From Eutypa lata (lineage: Eukaryota > Ascomycota > Sordariomycetes > Xylariales > Diatrypaceae), in NCBI GenBank assembly GCA_022661535.1, contig JAKULF010000004.1, forward strand, positions 5,332,001 through 5,396,000: 64,000 nucleotides of DNA, read 5' to 3'. The position numbers were made by a program, and so were the translations under genes. Positions 1 to 10,189 of this stretch are shown here, in pieces. Positions within the stretch are counted from its first letter, which is position 1. Every line of letters starts with the position of its first letter. The notes below the pieces were generated by a model. The model searched no databases. It was not told the DNA's origin and saw only the letters and a list, made by a program, of their open reading frames with translations.

Positions 1-1567
1 AGGTCATCCATTATGTTGATTGTGGGCCGTGCGGTGGCCGGGATAGGGGTTGCGGGGCTGCAAAATGGTAGTCTCACGATCGTTGCTACCGCCGCACCAC
101 TCCAAAAACGTGCCAGTATGTATATCTAATTGTCGGGGGAAAAGCTGAGTAATTCAACTTAACTAACTGTACTGAGCTTTGAATGGCATTCTCATGGGCT
201 GTGGGTTACCCTCTCCCCTGTTCATTTTCAGTGAGCGTTTCAAGGACTGATCTGTTTCTAGTAAGCCAGTCAGGCATCGTTATGGGCCCTCTAATCGGGG
301 GTGCATTCACCACTTATTCTACTTGGCGATGGTGTAAGTGCTTGCCTTGATGTATCACCATCTCCGAGCTGGGTGTTTTCTTCCTCTAATGTGCCCAGGC
401 TTCTACATTAATCTTCCTCTTGGCGCTGTCGTAGCTGGCTTGCTGTTCTTCGTACGCATCCCGCAGCCGAAAAGGTTCGTACCACCCGGACAGTCCAGAG
501 TGGTCGGACTGGTCAAGGAACTCGATTTTCTAGGCTTTGTCCTGCTGACCGGATTCGCAATCGAACTACTGCTCGCCCTAGAAATGGGCGGATCTACGTA
601 CCCGTGGAATAGCTCCGTCATTATCGGTCTGTTCTGTGGCGCAGTAGTCACCCTTATTCTGTTCATCTTCTGGGAGCGCCACATGGGTGACAGAGCTATG
701 ATACCGTTCTCCATTGTCACTAAGCGCGTCGTCTGGTGCGGCTGTTTGGTCTACGCATTTCTTATGGCGGCTCTCATGCTGCTATCATATTACGTCCCCA
801 TATATTTCCAGTCGGTGCTCAATGCTTCTGCAATTATGAGCGGCGTCTACACGTTGCCAAACATCGTGCCACAGGTGATACTGTGTATCGCCTCGGGAGT
901 ACTAGGTGAGTTCATACTATCTATCAAGGTATCGTTCATGATCTAACCATTAGCAGTCGGGAAATTTGGTTACTACCTTCCCTGGTCCGTCGCTAGCATT
1001 ATACTCACAGCCGTGGGCACTGGCTTGTTGGCCACTCTCAGCGTAGCCACAACCACTGGTCAATGGATTGGATATCAAATTCTGTTCGGTGCAGGGTGTG
1101 GTGTGGGTATCCAGATGGTAAGCAGGAAATCAGCACCCCCCTTCTCCCCTTTGGCGGATACTGACCTATCTACACAGCCGATACTAGCAGCTCAGTCCTC
1201 TCTCACAGGCCCAGATATCCCAGTTTCCATTGCCATCCTCATCTTCTCCCAGAACATCGTGGCTGCTGTTTGGCTGGCAATTGCTAGCACCATCTTCTCG
1301 AACAGCCTTCAGAGGCTGATCCCGCAGTACGCCCCTACCGTCGACGCGGCTGCTATTATCAACGCTGGCGCTACGGGAATTCGAAATGTAGTCCAAGAGG
1401 GCCCGCTTCTCACTCAGGTATTGGATGCTTACTCCAAATCTATCGACAATACATTTTACATCGCGACCGCGTCACTGGGGGCAGGTATATTTTTTGTGTG
1501 GGGTATGGGATGGAAAGATATCCGACATAATAAGCAGGCAAACGATGTGCCTCTAGTACCGATCTAA
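1..1567 (+). CDS. MFS multidrug/toxin efflux transporter (5' truncated by window edge)
   Basis: This is the C-terminal part of a major facilitator superfamily proton antiporter that would export small molecules across a membrane. My exon model is 1-115, 177-200, 262-333, 399-905, 957-1117 and 1178-1567, which keeps one frame for 422 residues. Exon 1 carries the antiporter motif-C-like [15 protein letters not shown], and the 262-333/399 junction rebuilds the family signature [25 protein letters not shown]. Several hydrophobic segments follow. The 24-nt second exon (LNGILMG) is supported by an AACTAAC branch point and by frame closure on both sides. The last intron (1118-1177) is 60 bp, in frame and stop-free. 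The order of motifs matches 14-helix DHA pumps found in toxin clusters. The AflR-like regulator downstream suggests a cluster role, which is an inference. Confidence 0.85.
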
Positions 1568-2459
1568 TGGCTACATGGCATGGAAAGAGACAAGCCTATT
1601 GGCTTTGTCTCACTTGTGACAGAGGTCTGACGGTAAGGGGTTTTTGTTTTTAGTTCACGTTACCGCATTTTGATTTTGTGGCACATAGGTGAAGGATGGA
1701 AATGTACTCTACGTATTTATTGTCTCGGAAAGTTGCTTTACTGTTTTGCATCAATAGATCCCGATAAGATGGCAGTATTAGTTTGCTCTTGAAGGACTGT
1801 CATTCATTTCCATACACTCGTAATGTTGCTTAGACTCCCGGGAATTACTTGTTGGCTACTAAGTCCATATGCATGAAGCGCGTCTGCTACGTATTGCGTA
1901 TTGAGGGGCTACCTCACTTTCTAAGCTCCGTTCATGCCGGTTCTTACTGTAAGATATATCAAAACCAATGAAGTCAAGGCGGATTTCTTTAATATGAGCT
2001 GGCCCGCATGAATTATTGATGCTGACTCGGCACCCGATTCAGGGCTACCTGCGTTGTTTTGTGAGTAAAATAGGTTTGGTGCGGACAATACGGCCTCCGA
2101 TAAGCAGGCCTCTTTTCTTACTGAACGTCGATACTCCAGGAGACGCATTCGGCATGCATGCATGCATAATGCATTTCTTTGGGGTTACACAAAAGTTAAG
2201 GTCGGCCAAACTCGGACATCAAAGCAGTAAGTCCGTCCGGTTAATCCACTAACACCGGCTTGCCATACGACCTGGCGCTGACGTTCAGCGTAGCGAATCA
2301 AGTATTTGATGCTTTCCTTAGATTGAGGTCATGAAATGCTACCTCTTTGTTAACAATAAAAGAAATTTATTTATTGAACACGATATCGTATCTAGAATTA
2401 CATCACTACTTCCATTTTGCACCCTTATAACAGATTTTCGTCTCTAGCAACCCTTCATA
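1568..2459. other. Intergenic region between MFS pump and SDR
   Basis: This 0.9-kb spacer contains the 3' flank of the transporter and the promoter of the dehydrogenase. Its short open frames on both strands overlap each other and show no recognisable motif. A self-complementary GCATGCATGCATGC stretch lies near 2153-2166. I see nothing else in it. Confidence 0.6.
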
Positions 2460-3288
2460 ATGGCACCAGATAAGCAGGTCGTTCTCATTACCGGTAAGCT
2501 TACCATTCAACTTACCTATTCGCTGCTTTTACTAATTACGGTGCTCAGGAGCCAATGGCGGTATCGGCTACGAGACCGTAGTCGGTCTGGCCCAGGCCTC
2601 GCCCAACTATCACATCCTGCTTGGTAGCCGATCGCTCGAGAAAGGCGAGAAGGCCTTGGCGGACATCAAGTCCACGTACTCCAACAGTCTGAAGAGCACC
2701 ATCGAGGTGATCCAGCTGGAGGTAACCTCGGCCGAGTCCATTACAGCAGCCAAAAACAAGGTGGAAGCCTCTTTCGGCCGTCTGGACGTGCTGCTCAGCA
2801 ACGCAGGCATCATCGTGACAGACCCATGCGACACGCTCACGAACTTGCGCCGGACCTTCGAGACCAACACCTACGGGCCCATGATCCTGACCGAGGCCTT
2901 CGAGCCGCTGCTCCGGAAGTCGGCCGACCCGCGTATCATCTACGTCTCGACCGAGCAGGGGTCCATGACCCTACGCTTGGATCCGACCTACAAGTTCGTC
3001 AACATCCGCGGCGATACGTACCGCATGAGCAAGGCCGCCTTGAACATGCTGGCCGCCTGCGTGCGCCATAACAACGCCGACTGGAGCTGCAAGGTCTTCG
3101 CTTTCAATCCTGGCTTCTGCGTCACGAACCTCACCGGCGATAAGGGCCGTGCTATGCGCATCGAAGCCGGTGCTCGGCCCGCCAAGGACGCTGCTGACGC
3201 GTTGGTGGATATCGTCTTGGGGAAGCGTGATGCCGATGCCGCCAAGTCGGGGATGGTGGATCTCGACGGCGGCATGCTTCCATGGTAG
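2460..3288 (+). CDS. Short-chain dehydrogenase/reductase (classical SDR, 257 aa)
   Basis: An NAD(P)-dependent oxidoreductase of the classical SDR family, probably cytosolic; the substrate is unknown. The ATG at 2460 opens a 34-nt first exon, and a 55-bp intron (2494-2548, GTAAGC...CTCAG) splits the cofactor motif, which is restored on splicing as TGANGGIG at residues 11-18. The structural motif NAG (in LLSNAGI) and the catalytic pair Y169-K173 (YRMSK) are present, and the length is normal for the family. Pro/Gly after the active site (FNPGF) also fits. It lies 0.9 kb downstream of an MFS pump and converges on an AflR-type regulator, so a tailoring role in a secondary-metabolite pathway is plausible but inferred. 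Confidence 0.9.
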
Positions 3289-4163
3289 ATGGTTTTGTCC
3301 ACCTTAACTTATAGAGACTATTCGATGGGCAAGGAAGGAGCTTTAAGCTTAACAGCTTTGCACTTTCATTTATGAAATACTTTGTGTTATTTTCTGAAAC
3401 AAAATAGAAAACTTCAGCACATATTTTAGCACTTTTGATCTTTTAGAGTTCTTTCTTTCCACTTTTTGTCCCCCCTAATACAAGTCTTGGTTAGTCAAGA
3501 CGTGATTTAGTAGAATATTTCGTAAGTTGACATCGTGTAAGAAGGTATATCCTTATTTTCTCTTAGAAAAGCAAAATTGGACGAAGACCATTGCTTAGTG
3601 AATAGAATTCGTGGGATTTGAGTTTCGCCCTAAAGATACGAATTGACATAAAATAGTTGTATGTACATCTATTTATCGATAATTGACGAATGGATCGAAG
3701 AGAGAAGAGAACCCGTACAAATCCTGATGATGGCCACCTACCCATCCTTTACATATAGTTTAGGTGGTACGACGGAGGCAGCCGAGCGAACCGATGCCAC
3801 ATAAAATAAATGGTCTGATGGTCAATACTCCATCGTATGTTGAATTCATTGAATACTTCGGGAATCATGGCAGTCTGAACAGATAAACACAACCGGAATA
3901 TTACTCTGACTGATGATACTGATATATAGTTGTCGCATTACCGGTCCACGGTCTTATGTTGGGCACTATATAAGCATTATCTATCACATAACTTGTGTTG
4001 GAGTTCCCCTTTGTTTGTCTAGGTGTCTATTTTCCCACGTCCTGATCATGTTTTTCTCTTTCCAAATGTCTACCCTAAAAGGCACCTAGTTACTAAGGCC
4101 TTGTGTGAACGTTCAACGACACCAGTCATAAGTCATAGGACTTGCTTCGTGGATCTAGTAAGT
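3289..4163. other. Convergent intergenic region
   Basis: An AT-rich spacer between the 3' ends of the SDR (plus) and the Zn2Cys6 regulator (minus). It holds no supported gene. T-rich and A-rich tracts just after the SDR stop are consistent with 3' processing signals for the two genes. Confidence 0.6.
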
Positions 4164-5519
4164 CTACTCTTTATTTAGCCCTTCTATAATGTGCTTAGAC
4201 AACCATTGAAGTCGATTCCTCAGATCAGTGCCGACTTGATCTACGACCGTAGCTGAAATAGACGGTATCTTCTCGATCCCCGGAGAGTCGCCATTTCCAG
4301 GACATTCTCCTCGCTTCTTGGCTGCAAGCGACCTCAGCTTGGTAGATAGCTGGTTTACGAGGCTCTGTACACGATGCAGCTCGCCTAGGACCAGCTGGGA
4401 CTTCATGCGCTCCTGGTCCTCTCCATCAAGGCAGTAGCCACTAACAACTACAGAACCAGTCGCCAGGTGCTGGTTCCTGTTTGATGATGTAGGTGCGGAA
4501 GAGGAAGATGGAGGACGGATAGGCCTTTCACAATCGCTAATATTTATCAGTGCTGTGTGTACTGCAGCGTCGTACCAGCCCAGTGCCTTAGATACAATCA
4601 TGGCTATAATAGCGAGCAGGTAGCCGTCATCCGAGCACGAGCACTTCATCATGGCGTTAGTGGCTCTCAAGACCTGCTTGTTGTTGTCAAGGATGCTCTT
4701 CACGGTTAACGGGCTACTATGTCCGGATGTTGCTGCCTCATCTTGGAATAGTCTCTTCATGAGCTCCAGGGCACGTGTTAGACAAGAGTCATGTGACGAA
4801 TCCTTGGAGTGAGATTTCTGCGGGCACTGAGCCTCGCTACTAGATGTGGTGGCTGTGGAACCTGGATGACTCGGAGCGGCTGTGGTGGTAGAGGCGAAAT
4901 CCTTCCCGACTGTAGTAAGCGTGGCAGAAGGGCCTTGTGCAGTGATCGAACTAGAGAATGACGGGGCTGAGAATATGTCGACCTCGGTAGTTTCAGGAAC
5001 GGAAAATGTGACTTCAGAACTCGCAAAGTCCGCCGTCATGTCCATCAAAAAAGGTGAAAGTGCCTGTTCCTCGGTACTACCTAGGTTGTTGAAGAGCGCA
5101 AAGTCCAGGTCGTATGATACATCCATCTGAAGAGACGGAAGGTGATCAGGTGTGCCTGGTTGGACAAAATCCACGTTTGGCGCCTCAGAACTAGCGGAAT
5201 CCTCCATCTCCCACAACTGCATCGGCCCACTCGTGCTGATAGCCTCCCCGCGACGAGACGACGTCTGGTCACCACCAGTGCCTTGGTTTTGAGTGCTCGT
5301 AGACAGTTTTCTTCCCCCTCGCCTTGTGGCCACATACCTACACGGGATACCGCGCTTCATGCATCGCGAACATGACGGCTTCTCGCGGTGGCATTTTACC
5401 TTGGACGCAGCGCAGGCGTGGCAACTGTCTCTCAGTTTTGAAGTCGACACCGCCTGAGCCACAACCGGGGAGGCCGCATCGAAAGCATGGTTGGAAATAG
5501 GAGGGCTTAGAATTGACAT
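4164..5519 (-). CDS. AflR-type Zn2Cys6 transcription factor (451 aa)
   Basis: A nuclear pathway-specific activator candidate. The N-terminal binuclear zinc cluster has cysteines C33, C36, C43, C50, C53 and C60 in CX2CX6CX6CX2CX6C spacing, followed by the basic linker ATRRGGRK as in aflatoxin/sterigmatocystin regulator AflR. A Ser/Thr-rich middle follows. The C-terminal third contains an AflR-domain-like segment (CLTRALELMKRLF, then AMMKCSCSDDGYLLAIIAMI). The gene has a single exon. I chose ATG 5519 because the frame extends only two codons further, to a TTG. It faces the GMC oxidoreductase across a 2.7-kb region and converges with the SDR. The family usually regulates polyketide clusters. Orthology to AflR itself is not claimed; only the domain type is clear. 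Confidence 0.88.
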   Translation of the reverse strand: MSILSPPISNHAFDAASPVVAQAVSTSKLRDSCHACAASKVKCHREKPSCSRCMKRGIPCRYVATRRGGRKLSTSTQNQGTGGDQTSSRRGEAISTSGPMQLWEMEDSASSEAPNVDFVQPGTPDHLPSLQMDVSYDLDFALFNNLGSTEEQALSPFLMDMTADFASSEVTFSVPETTEVDIFSAPSFSSSITAQGPSATLTTVGKDFASTTTAAPSHPGSTATTSSSEAQCPQKSHSKDSSHDSCLTRALELMKRLFQDEAATSGHSSPLTVKSILDNNKQVLRATNAMMKCSCSDDGYLLAIIAMIVSKALGWYDAAVHTALINISDCERPIRPPSSSSAPTSSNRNQHLATGSVVVSGYCLDGEDQERMKSQLVLGELHRVQSLVNQLSTKLRSLAAKKRGECPGNGDSPGIEKIPSISATVVDQVGTDLRNRLQWLSKHIIEGLNKE

Positions 5520-5784
5520 GATCAATACCGTGGAGCAGTGTTGATAATCACCCGACTTAGCACAGGAAGAAATTCAAAGGGGAATGTCCGATACTCCGGA
5601 GATTTAATCACACCTGAGCAGCCCACTGACCGCGTCCCGACTGACACTCAACAAAGTGTATTGCAGCGCAGCATTGATAGAATGCATAATAGACGAGGCC
5701 TGAAACGTAAGCTTAAAAGCTGATTGATGCGATACGTAGGCTATAGTCGTCCTATGGCATCACTGGGTTGGTGCGAGCGGGGGA

Positions 5785-5810
5785 TGAGACTGTGATTAGT
5801 CTTGGGGGAT
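5785..5810 (+). promoter_or_regulatory. Shared intergenic motif, copy 1
   Basis: About 265 bp upstream of the AflR-like start there is a TGATTAG-TCTTGGGGGAT element. A closely similar string (TAATTAGCTTGGGGGGAT) occurs at 17291-17318. The conservation of spacing and of the G-run suggests a regulatory motif or a small repeat fragment. Its function is unknown. Confidence 0.25.
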
Positions 5811-5949
5811 CTGAGTAATGACGGGAGTCAAGTATGTAGTCAGCGCGCCACATTAGTCCTAAAACCGCACGACCCGTATAAGCCCCTCGTGTGATGTACT
5901 TGATACGGAAGAAATAATAAGAGGCGATTACAAGGAGAGATTAAATAAA

Positions 5950-6390
5950 ATAATTTGTCTATTTGTTAACCACACTTGATTCAAGTTTTGAATGCGTATT
6001 CTTAACTGAAAACGGATTTTTACAATTATAATACTGTTGTTTTTGAGTTTTTTTATAACCGTTAAGCAATCACTGGCATTTATAAGTTGTAAAGTGTTCA
6101 TCAAGGTACATAGCCTTATATTCGAGATCCTCCTTTTAACTTGTTAATTCCTGTATAAATTAAGTATTTCTCTTATATATCAAGCCACCTTAAATACGCC
6201 ACCGCTTTAAATGGGCTATATTTAAATTTAACGATTATACTTTTTATTACTTGTTATAAAAATTTAATATTTTATTTTTATGATTATAATTTTTATAAAT
6301 TCTTTAAGAAATAAAAAATATATTTATATAAATAAATTAAATTAATAATTATTAAATAAAAAACAAGCTTTTCAAATGTACTTTATTTAC
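5950..6390. other. Extremely AT-rich block, RIP-like
   Basis: The stretch is dominated by A/T homopolymers and TTTAAA, ATATTTT and AAATTAAATT runs with almost no G or C between about 6230 and 6370. Such isochore-like patches in Pezizomycotina usually mark RIP-mutated repeats. I cannot identify the parent repeat by eye. Confidence 0.5.
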
Positions 6391-8178
6391 GGTGGTTTCT
6401 TATCTTGCTTGAAAGCGGTTATGCAGCCGATATCGATCCTGGCCACTGGTTGGTTACACGGCAGCCACCATACGTGTGGGTGATTACGATAGCCCATTCC
6501 ACTTCGCTGACATGGTTGCCGGGGAAGAGTATATGAGGTGATGGACTCTAACGCCTAGATACAATCGGCATCCTAACACATGTTTTCTTATCCTTAGGTG
6601 ACCCTGATGATTTGGCAGGATTTTAAACCCGATAGCAAATAGGAGACATTGTCGACAAAGTCCGACTGATGTTGATATTTCTAGCCCTATCAGCTCGCGG
6701 GAATAGCTATCGGCCGAAAGACAATCGGAATAGTGGGAACAATCTTACGTGTGTCGTGTACAAGATATCCTATAATATTTCCGCCTAGTCCCCTGAGGAT
6801 TCCCCATCCCTGGAACCCAACTGCTCACAGTTCATAGAGGTCTTCAGTCGCTTGATAGATGTCCGGTGGAGGACAAGATGGCGTCAGGGTAGAACTTCCC
6901 ATAAGAAGTATATGGAATATTGGGTATAACATAAACTAATATCCAATTGACTTCATCTTATTGTTTATATCAAGTGTACTTTACCCTTAAAGGTAAATTT
7001 AACGTTGAGCACCTTGAAATTTCGTTATAGATTATCGTTTACAAGTATCATCTTGCTCTCTACTAGATAACATTGTCATACATTGTTAAAGCTATGTAGA
7101 TAAGGGGAACTAATAAGTCACGTGGAAAAGTCACATGTAGAAGTCAAACATGGTTATATGGGTTGTATCCAATCTCTCAGCTACGAAATAAGGAATATGA
7201 CATCTATACGTACTACGTAAGAGCTGAGGTATCAATTACGTAACTATTCAGCCTCTTTTTATTCATATATAGACATAGATTAGTCACAACAGTATGGGTT
7301 CCCCATCATCAGGGAATTCACTGAGGGAACCCAAGATGTAACAATCTCACTCTATGGTAGTAAGCTTCAAGGCTGACTGGTTAACTTCTAACTAGTAGTC
7401 TTTGACATCAACCTCAGCTCACATAGATTAGAATAGAAGTCAGCCTCATTTGTGGTGAGAAGACCGTGGCTGCGAGCGTGGCGTTGACGGAGTTCACAAG
7501 TCGCGTGCCAAGTCCTTCAGTTCGTGATCCAGCGCAACCCTATTTTTAAAGGATTGACAAGGGGCAAGTCAGGTGATTGCACTTGCTGTGCCTCGTATAG
7601 CGTCAACGTCCTTTTCACTACCATTTGTCGTTGGAAGTGTGATCTAGGCATACCATTCTGAGTGAGCACCATTAAACGACTTAGAGGGAGAGGCTATTGA
7701 TGGTGAAAGTTATTGTCCACTTCGGTATTCACGCCCGATTAGGATATGTTGGTTCTATCTTGTGATTGTAATAGTGAAGGATCACACATACACACTATGA
7801 TCCAGGCGGCCATTATTTTCCCTGAGAAAGTGTCTTACAGTCATCCAGTTTCCTTCTCAGCAGACTTGCCTTCGCCTCAATCTATTTCAGCTGGTGATAT
7901 TTTTAGGTTAATTGAAATGAGTCTCAATGCGGCACAAGATACGGGAAGCTCACGTGTTAGAGACTAGTTTTCAAGCCTACTTGATCAAGAAACCTCTTGC
8001 GTGAGCTCCCATATAAATTAGTGACATGCCGTTTCTAGATGATGTCAAGTTTGGATATCATTCCTTAAAGCAGTACCTCACATCATAAATCCAGGTCAAA
8101 CCCAGCTCTGAAACATCGATAACACTTGACCCGCGTGTCAACACCCACGATCTACGATTTCATTGCTCAGAGTCACAG

Positions 8179-10189
8179 ATGAAGAACCTGATCAGTAGAC
8201 TCTGCCTCACAGCTCTCTTGGCTGTGGGTGGAAACAGCAGCAGACTCTTGGGCTCATCCTTCGGAATTCCAGGTCAGAATGCAACTTATGACTATGTGGT
8301 CGTCGGAGGTGGAACTGCGGGCCTCACGTTAGCTAGCCGCCTCGTAGAACACAATGCTGGATCCGTTGCTGTGATCGAAGCTGGCACTTTCTATGAGCTC
8401 AGCGCTGGGAACATTAGCGAAGTGCCGGCCTTTTCAGCCACTTGGTCAGGCAGAGCGGTTACAGACTGGCAGCCACTGGCGGACTGGGGATACGTCACAA
8501 CCCCTCAAAGTGTAAGTGCAAGGAAATCAAGACGTACATTAGCTCTTCTAACCTTTACCTAGGGAGCGAACAATCTGACAATGCATTACCCCCGAGGTAG
8601 AATGCTCGGTGGGAGTAGCGCGCGAAACTTTTTGATCACCCACCGCGCCACTGCAGGCTCGTTCCAGAAATGGGCTGATGCGGTCGGCGATGATAGCTAC
8701 AATTTTGAGAATCTCCTTCCATATTTTGAAAGGAGCCTCAATTTCACACCGCCGAACAATGAGCTTCGTGCTGCGAATGCAACTCCCGAGTACGACGACT
8801 CTACTCTGGGAACCGGTGATGGCCCTCTCGCTCTTGGATTCCCGAACTGGGCCTACGCGTTTCCCACATGGGCTACTAAAGCTTTCTCCAAGATCGGAAT
8901 CCCGTTGCGGAGAGAAGGGTTCATGGACGGCGGACTCCTGGGTCATGCGTATGCCATGTTCACGCTCGACACCAAGATGATTCGATCATCTTCGGAGACG
9001 GGATTCCTCCGCAGGAGTTTGAGCAATGCCAACTTCTACATTTATCCCCTTACCATGGCCGAGAGGGTCCTTTTCGACAACAACAATACGGCCACCAGTG
9101 TCGAAGTTAACACGGCTGGCGCGCGGTATACCATCACCGCCCGCAAGGAGGTTATCTTATCGGCAGGTGCCATCGGATCCCCGCAGCTTTTGCAAGTCTC
9201 TGGAGTCGGCCCGGGAGATCTCCTGCAATCTCTCGGGATCCCCGTCGTGGCCGACCTCGCGGGCGTAGGGCGTAACATGCAAGATCACGTGATCTTCGGC
9301 GTGACGCATGGCGTTAATGCCATAACGACCTCCTCGCTGGGCGACCCGGCCTTCACGGAGGAGCAGATCCGCCTTTACAACGACGAGGCGGCGGGTCTGC
9401 TCACCAGTCCCGCCGCCGACATGCTGGCGTGGGAGAAGCTGCCCAACTCGACGCGCAGCAGCTTCAGCAACCGGACCCTGAGCGTGCTCGCCACAGAATA
9501 CCCCACAGACTGGCCCGAGATCGAGTACCTCGTGTCCTCGTCCTACTTCGGCAGTGGCGACATTCCCACTCAGGCCGACCCCCACGACGGCACGGCCTAC
9601 GCCACGGTGGGCGTGGCACTCTGCACGCCGCGGTCCCGCGGGACCGTCACCATTACCTCGGCTGATGCGAACGTGGCGCCGGCTATCGACCCGGCCTACC
9701 TGACGGACCGCGCCGACGTCGAGGTTGTGATCGGCGGGTTCCGGCGCGCGCGCGAGTTCTGGGCTTCGTCTGCGCTGGATGAGTTCCGGCTCGGTCCAGA
9801 GGCATACCCGGGAGCTCAGGTTAGCGACAACGCTGCGGAGATTGAGGCCTCCATCCGCCGCAATCTCAACACCGTCTACCACGGCTCGTGCACGTGCGCC
9901 ATGGGCCGCCAAGACGACCCCGATGCCGTGGTCGACACTCACGCCAGGGTGTATGGTGTGAACGGACTGCGGGTCGTGGACGCTGCTGCTTTCCCCTTGC
10001 TACCTCCTGGTCATCCCCAGTCTACTGTGTGTAAGTGGATCCTCCCCCTCCCCCTCCCCTAATTCCGCCCCTAGCACCAATGCTTTTTTCTTTTTCTTTT
10101 TTAAATTGTTCAAAGTTGAAACTGATGACTCATTTTGAACAGATGCTTTAGCGGAAAAGATCGCGGACGATATTGTGAATGGGCTATAG
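8179..10189 (+). CDS. Secreted GMC flavin oxidoreductase (615 aa)
   Basis: An FAD-dependent glucose-methanol-choline family enzyme that oxidises alcohols or, in some members, catalyses ring closures (for example versicolorin B synthase). The model has exons 8179-8511, 8563-10030 and 10143-10189, and splicing joins PQS to GANNLTMHYPRG and restores HPQSTVYALAEKIAD at the C-terminus. A hydrophobic N-terminus suggests secretion. The FAD-binding motif VVGGGTAGL is at residues 41-49, and the GMC signature PRGRMLGGSSARN follows the first intron. The two active-site histidines are visible: H551 in YHGSCTCAMG and H595 in GHPQST, 44 residues apart as in other GMC enzymes. The second half is notably GC-rich. 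It is probably part of the adjacent AflR-like cluster (inference); its substrate cannot be assigned. Confidence 0.92.

Larger units (their letters stand above)
5520..8178. other. Divergent intergenic region with AT-rich block
   Basis: A 2.7-kb region between the divergent regulator and GMC genes. Roughly 5950-6390 is extremely A+T-rich and free of coding character, as expected of repeat-induced point mutation or a decayed element. A more GC-balanced island near 6420-6900 contains short coding-like stretches interrupted by stops (see findings). A 73-codon frame at 7746-7967 has no recognisable features. The last few hundred bases should hold the GMC promoter. Confidence 0.55.

Noticed and set aside
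4882..5375. Open frames overlapping the AflR-like gene on other frames and strand
   Set aside because: They are shadows of a gene with a clear zinc cluster.
7746..7967. 73-codon frame upstream of the GMC gene
   Set aside because: No motif, no intron signals and located in a promoter region.
9157..9942. A 261-codon open frame on the minus strand
   Set aside because: It lies wholly antisense to the GC-rich second exon of the GMC oxidoreductase and is Arg/Val/Gly-rich, as antisense shadows of GC-rich genes usually are.
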